Shown here: positions 60,502 through 64,000 of the stretch, piece by piece
Position numbering within the stretch: the first letter of the stretch is position 1
Layout: each line of letters begins with the position of its first letter
Assembly (NCBI RefSeq): GCF_002532075.1
Contig: NZ_LYXE01000083.1
Location: 1 to 64,000 of the forward strand
DNA from: Candidatus Chloroploca asiatica
Lineage (GTDB): Bacteria > Chloroflexota > Chloroflexia > Chloroflexales > Chloroflexaceae
Direction of reading: 5' to 3'
DNA: 64,000 nucleotides
Position numbers and translations under genes: made by a program
The notes under the pieces: generated by a model
What the model saw: the letters and a program-made list of their open reading frames with translations, nothing else
Databases searched by the model: none
What the model was told of the DNA's origin: nothing

Positions 60502-63081
60502 TTATGGTGTCCCCTCGCCACTCTCACGAAATGAACGTGGTGGTGACGGCAGTTCAGCCTGGATGATCTGGTTAGCATTGACGAGATAGAGCTTCGTGCG
60601 GATGCCATCGTTCGTGACCGTCAGATTATTCAACTCATCCAGGCGAAGTGGGCCGTCAGTCCGCACCTTGATCTGTTGAATAATGGTGCCGCTTACCTTT
60701 TCCATCTGGAGAATACGCTCATTCAAGGTGTCAATGAGAAAGAAGTGGCCGTCTTCGGGTGATGTTCCAGTCACAACAAAGCCGCGCACGATCGTCAACG
60801 GAGGATTGATTCCTTCTGGTTTCACTTCACCAACAAATTGGCCCTGACTAAAGACGAGCACAGTGCCATCGGCCCGCAGTAAATAGATGCTCCCATCAAC
60901 AGCCATATCAACCACGGTACTCAGATCGACATCAGCCAGACTATTGACATCAAGCCAGTAATCGGGGGCATCACTATAACTCCCCGAGCGAAAGCGCAGT
61001 ACCTCATTAGCGACTGCGCCCCAGACATAGAGATTGCCGCCATACTCACGCACTCGCAACCGGTCGCGGAGACGCCAGATCTCGCTTGCCCCGAGTTTGG
61101 CGTAGTTCCAGCTTGATCCGGTACGAAAATAGTACCCAAAGCCACTCGCAGCCTCGTCAATCGCGACGACCTGGTCAATGCGCCAGGTCGCTGCCCGCAC
61201 TGGCCCAACCACCGTTGAACCAACCCCCTGCCCAGGGCTGAGAAATGGCTCGGCACGGCCTCCCTCCTGGGGGATGCGGTAGAGCCGACTATTCTGGGTG
61301 TCGATATCAACGGCGTAGATATACTGCAAACGTTCGAGCAGATTTGTATCGGTCACATTGGTCATCACTGGGGGCACAATCACATCGGCAAAGCGCCCGG
61401 TGGCAAGCGGATGTATCGCCACCACCACAGGTTCATCAAGAAAGGTAATGCGCTGCACGGATGCTAGGGCACGTTCGTACTCGCGTTGTAATTCTTGATA
61501 GCGGAGCCAGAGCGTCGGATTCGTCGTTGTAATGAGCGCACTGCTCCGTAGCTCATCAATCGCTTCACGGGCAAACTCCAGCGTCACCAGTGCTTCGTTG
61601 GTGTCTTCGGCGCTCCGCACAGTCGCCAATTGTTCGTCGGCGACCGTGAAGTATTCGAGCACAATCTGCTGATCATTCTGGAAGCTCAAATTCATGCCGT
61701 AGATCACCAGGATGGTGATCATGAGCAATAGACCAAGTAAGAGCGCCCACGAAAAAGGCGGTCCTTTGCGCCGGTACGAAAGCCCTTGGCCTCGATGGAT
61801 CGGACGTTGCGGTTGCACCGTTCGGCGGACGTGACGTTCACGGAAATAGCCATTGATGCTACTGCTCATCCGTTGGAAGGGAAGGGCAAGTCGTTCCCCC
61901 CAGGTTAGATCGACGAGGGGGCGTTCTTCGTAGCGGGGGCGGTATGGTCCGGCACCGCTGATTGTCTCTTCACTACTCAGATCGATGCGACGGCTGCCTG
62001 AAACGGGCACCGTCCCTTCACCGAGAAAGGTTGAAGGGGGTAGGTTTTCGAGCCGGAGCGGTGCGGTGTCGGCCCGTACTTCGCGCAGCCGTGCGTAACG
62101 ATCCCCAATCTCGTCACCAAGATTGATCGGTGTTGCGCGAGGGATTGGCGCCGTCGAGTATCTTGGCTCGTCCGGCATCCGTTGCATCTGATCGATCGGT
62201 TCAGCCTCGGGCTTGTTAGGAACCGCTTGATTGCTTCGTTCGGGTCGCCGCCTCAACGTGCGCTTTAGTTTGTCTACCCATCCACGCATCCCTGCCATCT
62301 GCGCCCCCTGCATCGTGTCGGTCGTGCTCTTGCTGGGGACGACCTGGCGGTTGCGAGGCTTCGCTTCAGGGGTAAACCTGATCACTAGGGCATGGGGATT
62401 GTCGAGTCCATGGGTGTGGGCAAGCTCTTCAAGTCGTTCCAGCATGACCGTGGCGTCATCTTGCCACAGTCTGGCTTCTACCTCGGTGCGGCTCAGCAGT
62501 TGGGCAAAATCACTCGAACAGAGCAAGGCCGCGCCGCCTGTTCCTATGCTTGCACGGTAGAGTTCGGGCTCGACAAAGAGACTTGCGCCCAGGGCCGTGG
62601 CCTGGGCAAAAGGCAGGGCATTGGTGCTGGTAGGATCCCAGACGGCATGGGATGGCAAGGCTCGAATGCGCCCCTCACTCAGGATGTACGCCTGTGCCGG
62701 TTGTACCTGAACAAGAAAGAGATCAGTGTCACGGACGATGGCACACGTTAGCCCAACCAGTACGCGGTTGTCGGTTGCATGCTTGAAATTGTGTTCGTAG
62801 AGCGCCTTGTTGGCGGCGCGGATCGCGGACCGTAGGGCTGACGTGATGCTGGACGAGGAGTCTCGATAAAAGGTGCGCTGGATCACACTGGCAACCAATT
62901 CACAGGCGGCCAGGCTTGCTTTGCCCTGGTCAGTCGCTTCAACAACCAGATAGAGTTGTCCTTTGCGTGCCTCGGGGCCAAAAGGCGAGGCTGGGATGAC
63001 CTCGCTGATTAACGCACGCTGGGCCTGTTTGTTCTCGGGAACTAGCCCGAACTGAGCACTCTGGATCGCAATGCGCGACAT
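60502..63081 (-). CDS. Transmembrane protein with degenerate PP2C-like domain and beta-propeller-like tail
   Basis: About 859 residues from the ATG at 63081 (GGAGGAG upstream). Residues 1-235 align by eye with PP2C: LYLVVEATDQGKASLAACEL where PP2C has VADGxGG, LFLVQVQPAQAYILSEGRIR where it has VGDSRAY, AALLCSSDFAQLLSR where it has LCSDG, and GLDNPHALVIRF where it has DNxT. The metal-binding Asp-Gly, Gly-Asp and Ser-Asp-Gly are replaced, so it should be inactive. A Pro/Arg-rich linker (about 240-420), one TM helix (FSWALLLGLLLMITILVIYG) and a C-terminal beta-propeller-like domain follow. It likely senses outside and signals inside. Confidence 0.7.
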   Translation of the reverse strand: MSRIAIQSAQFGLVPENKQAQRALISEVIPASPFGPEARKGQLYLVVEATDQGKASLAACELVASVIQRTFYRDSSSSITSALRSAIRAANKALYEHNFKHATDNRVLVGLTCAIVRDTDLFLVQVQPAQAYILSEGRIRALPSHAVWDPTSTNALPFAQATALGASLFVEPELYRASIGTGGAALLCSSDFAQLLSRTEVEARLWQDDATVMLERLEELAHTHGLDNPHALVIRFTPEAKPRNRQVVPSKSTTDTMQGAQMAGMRGWVDKLKRTLRRRPERSNQAVPNKPEAEPIDQMQRMPDEPRYSTAPIPRATPINLGDEIGDRYARLREVRADTAPLRLENLPPSTFLGEGTVPVSGSRRIDLSSEETISGAGPYRPRYEERPLVDLTWGERLALPFQRMSSSINGYFRERHVRRTVQPQRPIHRGQGLSYRRKGPPFSWALLLGLLLMITILVIYGMNLSFQNDQQIVLEYFTVADEQLATVRSAEDTNEALVTLEFAREAIDELRSSALITTTNPTLWLRYQELQREYERALASVQRITFLDEPVVVAIHPLATGRFADVIVPPVMTNVTDTNLLERLQYIYAVDIDTQNSRLYRIPQEGGRAEPFLSPGQGVGSTVVGPVRAATWRIDQVVAIDEAASGFGYYFRTGSSWNYAKLGASEIWRLRDRLRVREYGGNLYVWGAVANEVLRFRSGSYSDAPDYWLDVNSLADVDLSTVVDMAVDGSIYLLRADGTVLVFSQGQFVGEVKPEGINPPLTIVRGFVVTGTSPEDGHFFLIDTLNERILQMEKVSGTIIQQIKVRTDGPLRLDELNNLTVTNDGIRTKLYLVNANQIIQAELPSPPRSFRESGEGTP

Positions 63082-63113
63082 AGCTTCTCTCTCCTCCGCC
63101 TTCACTCCTTGCG

Positions 63114-63122
63114 ATTATAGCA
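63114..63122 (-). promoter_or_regulatory. Extended -10 promoter of the PP2C-like operon
   Basis: On the minus strand this reads TGCTATAAT. It lies 4 bases from the -35 box of the opposite-strand promoter, so the two operons share a compact control region. Confidence 0.65.
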
Positions 63123-63125
63123 TGG

Positions 63126-63154
63126 TTGCCCTCAACCCCGGGGCGGACTATAAT
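63126..63154 (+). promoter_or_regulatory. Promoter of the FHA-GAF gene
   Basis: TTGCCC (63126-63131), a 17-base spacer, and TATAAT (63149-63154). The transcript would begin near 63161, giving a leader of about 105 bases before the ATG, with GGAG six bases from it. Confidence 0.6.
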
Positions 63155-63266
63155 AGACCCAGGTTTGTTGCAATGTGCCAGCCGACACTGTGATGCATGC
63201 CATAGGTCTCCAGGATTGATCGGGGCACAACCATGGCTGCCGTCGTTCGCCAGCCCGGAGTCTCGC

Positions 63267-64000
63267 ATGGCCCGCATTACCGTCACCTTACATGATGAAC
63301 TTCGTACCTTTGCCGTTGCCCCCGGCGGACTCTCGATTGGTCGCCAGTTAGATAATGCCATTGTCCTGAATCATCCGATCGTTTCCCGAAAGCATGCACG
63401 CATCGAGTGGCGAGGGCGTCAGGTCTGGGTCAAAGATCTCGATAGCCGCAATGGGGTGACGGTTAATCGCCTTCGGGTCAAGGAAGAGCAACTCACCGAT
63501 GGCGATATCATTGGCATGGGCCCTTTTGAACTTCAGTTTGAAGATCGGGCCGTCCAGAGTGTCTTCCTCGACGATCAGCGTTATTATCCCCTTGCGTCGG
63601 ATGGCCGTACGGTTAGAGCCCACGAAATTCCCCTTGAACCTGCCGATCTCCAGACCGTTTATATGATCGGGATCAGGTTGAACCAGGTGCTCGATTTTCG
63701 CGAGTTGCTTGATCTGGTGATGGAAGAGGTGCTCCAGGTTGTTCCGGCTGAACGCGGTCTGCTTTTACTGCGCAAAGATGATGAATTGGTGCCCAGGGTT
63801 GTGTTACCTGTCGGTACAGGTGATGTCGCTATTTCCAGTACGATTGTCCGTAAGGCGATTGATGCCCGCGAGGCGATTTTGACCCGTGACGCCCGGCTTG
63901 ATTTTGCCGAGGCCGATAGCATTATCAGTGCCAATATGCGCTCGGCTATCTGTGCGCCCCTCTTGCTCCAGGGACGTGCCATAGGCATCATTTTACTTGA
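63267..64000 (+). CDS. FHA-GAF signalling protein (3' part beyond the window)
   Basis: The frame from the ATG at 63267 stays open to the last base, 244 codons. Residues 1-95 form an FHA domain: GGLSIGRQLDNAIVLNHPIV with the GR, SRKHARIEW with the SxxH, and DLDSRNGVTVNRLRV with the NG motif that reads phosphothreonine. From about 128 a GAF domain begins (LNQVLDFRELLDLVMEEVLQ, ERGLLLLRKDDELVPRVV, SAICAPLLLQGRAIGIILL). The missing C-terminus probably carries a cyclase, kinase, phosphatase or DNA-binding domain. It is divergent from the PP2C-like operon with back-to-back promoters. Confidence 0.88.
   Translation, partial: MARITVTLHDELRTFAVAPGGLSIGRQLDNAIVLNHPIVSRKHARIEWRGRQVWVKDLDSRNGVTVNRLRVKEEQLTDGDIIGMGPFELQFEDRAVQSVFLDDQRYYPLASDGRTVRAHEIPLEPADLQTVYMIGIRLNQVLDFRELLDLVMEEVLQVVPAERGLLLLRKDDELVPRVVLPVGTGDVAISSTIVRKAIDAREAILTRDARLDFAEADSIISANMRSAICAPLLLQGRAIGIILL

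Overview
The window reads as a chromosomal segment of a Chloroflexota bacterium, most likely a Chloroflexus/Oscillochloris-type filamentous member. This is inferred from the gene families present (DUF1616 and DUF4012 cell-surface proteins, sigma/RskA pairs, FHA-GAF and PP2C-like signalling proteins, Uma2), from a secreted protein ending in YLPLVSR, and from many short GC-rich inverted and tandem repeats between genes. No rRNA, tRNA, CRISPR array, transposase or phage gene was seen.

Region 1 (1-25163, all minus strand) is a 25 kb surface-polysaccharide cluster, apparently one transcription unit. It starts at a good promoter at 25136-25163, and many of its genes overlap by ATGA. It encodes a DUF4012 protein, seven glycosyltransferases (GT2 and GT4 types), a Wzx-type flippase, two large polytopic proteins that could be a GT-C enzyme or a polymerase, a DegT aminotransferase with a NeuD/PglD-type acetyltransferase, an asparagine-synthase-like protein without the glutaminase cysteine, a methyltransferase, and several proteins of unknown function. 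Its middle is visibly more AT-rich than its ends. It also carries a 200-bp dead copy of the 5' end of one glycosyltransferase, which marks a past rearrangement.

Region 2 (25164-34683) has a repeat-rich gap, a UbiA prenyltransferase, a GntP permease, a GDP-mannose dehydratase/reductase-like enzyme, a mannose-1-phosphate guanylyltransferase-like enzyme, a CvpA-like membrane protein, GAPDH, and a sigma-factor/zinc-finger gene pair followed by a 12-bp tandem repeat array. The sugar-nucleotide enzymes could feed the aminotransferase and acetyltransferase of Region 1 (GDP-perosamine-type route, inferred).

Region 3 (34684-48019) holds an ECF sigma/RskA-type anti-sigma pair, a polyprenyl diphosphate synthase whose promoter carries a perfect 9+8+9 palindrome, a NarL-type two-component system, transketolase, an alpha/beta hydrolase, a secreted TIMP-like protein, a GH13 amylase, GltX and a Uma2-family protein.

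Region 4 (48020-64000) has a Dam-type DNA methyltransferase, a GT4 enzyme, an exported beta-helix protein, an HD hydrolase, a KAS III/OleA-like synthase, and a second polysaccharide locus made of a GT4, two short Wzz-like proteins, a BY-kinase and a PHP-type phosphatase. It ends with a Rieske protein, a beta-lactamase-fold hydrolase, a lipoprotein, and a transmembrane protein whose N-terminus resembles a PP2C phosphatase that has lost its metal ligands. That last gene is divergent from an FHA-GAF gene cut by the window edge. This PP2C-like/lipoprotein/FHA set is the best candidate here for an undescribed signalling system.
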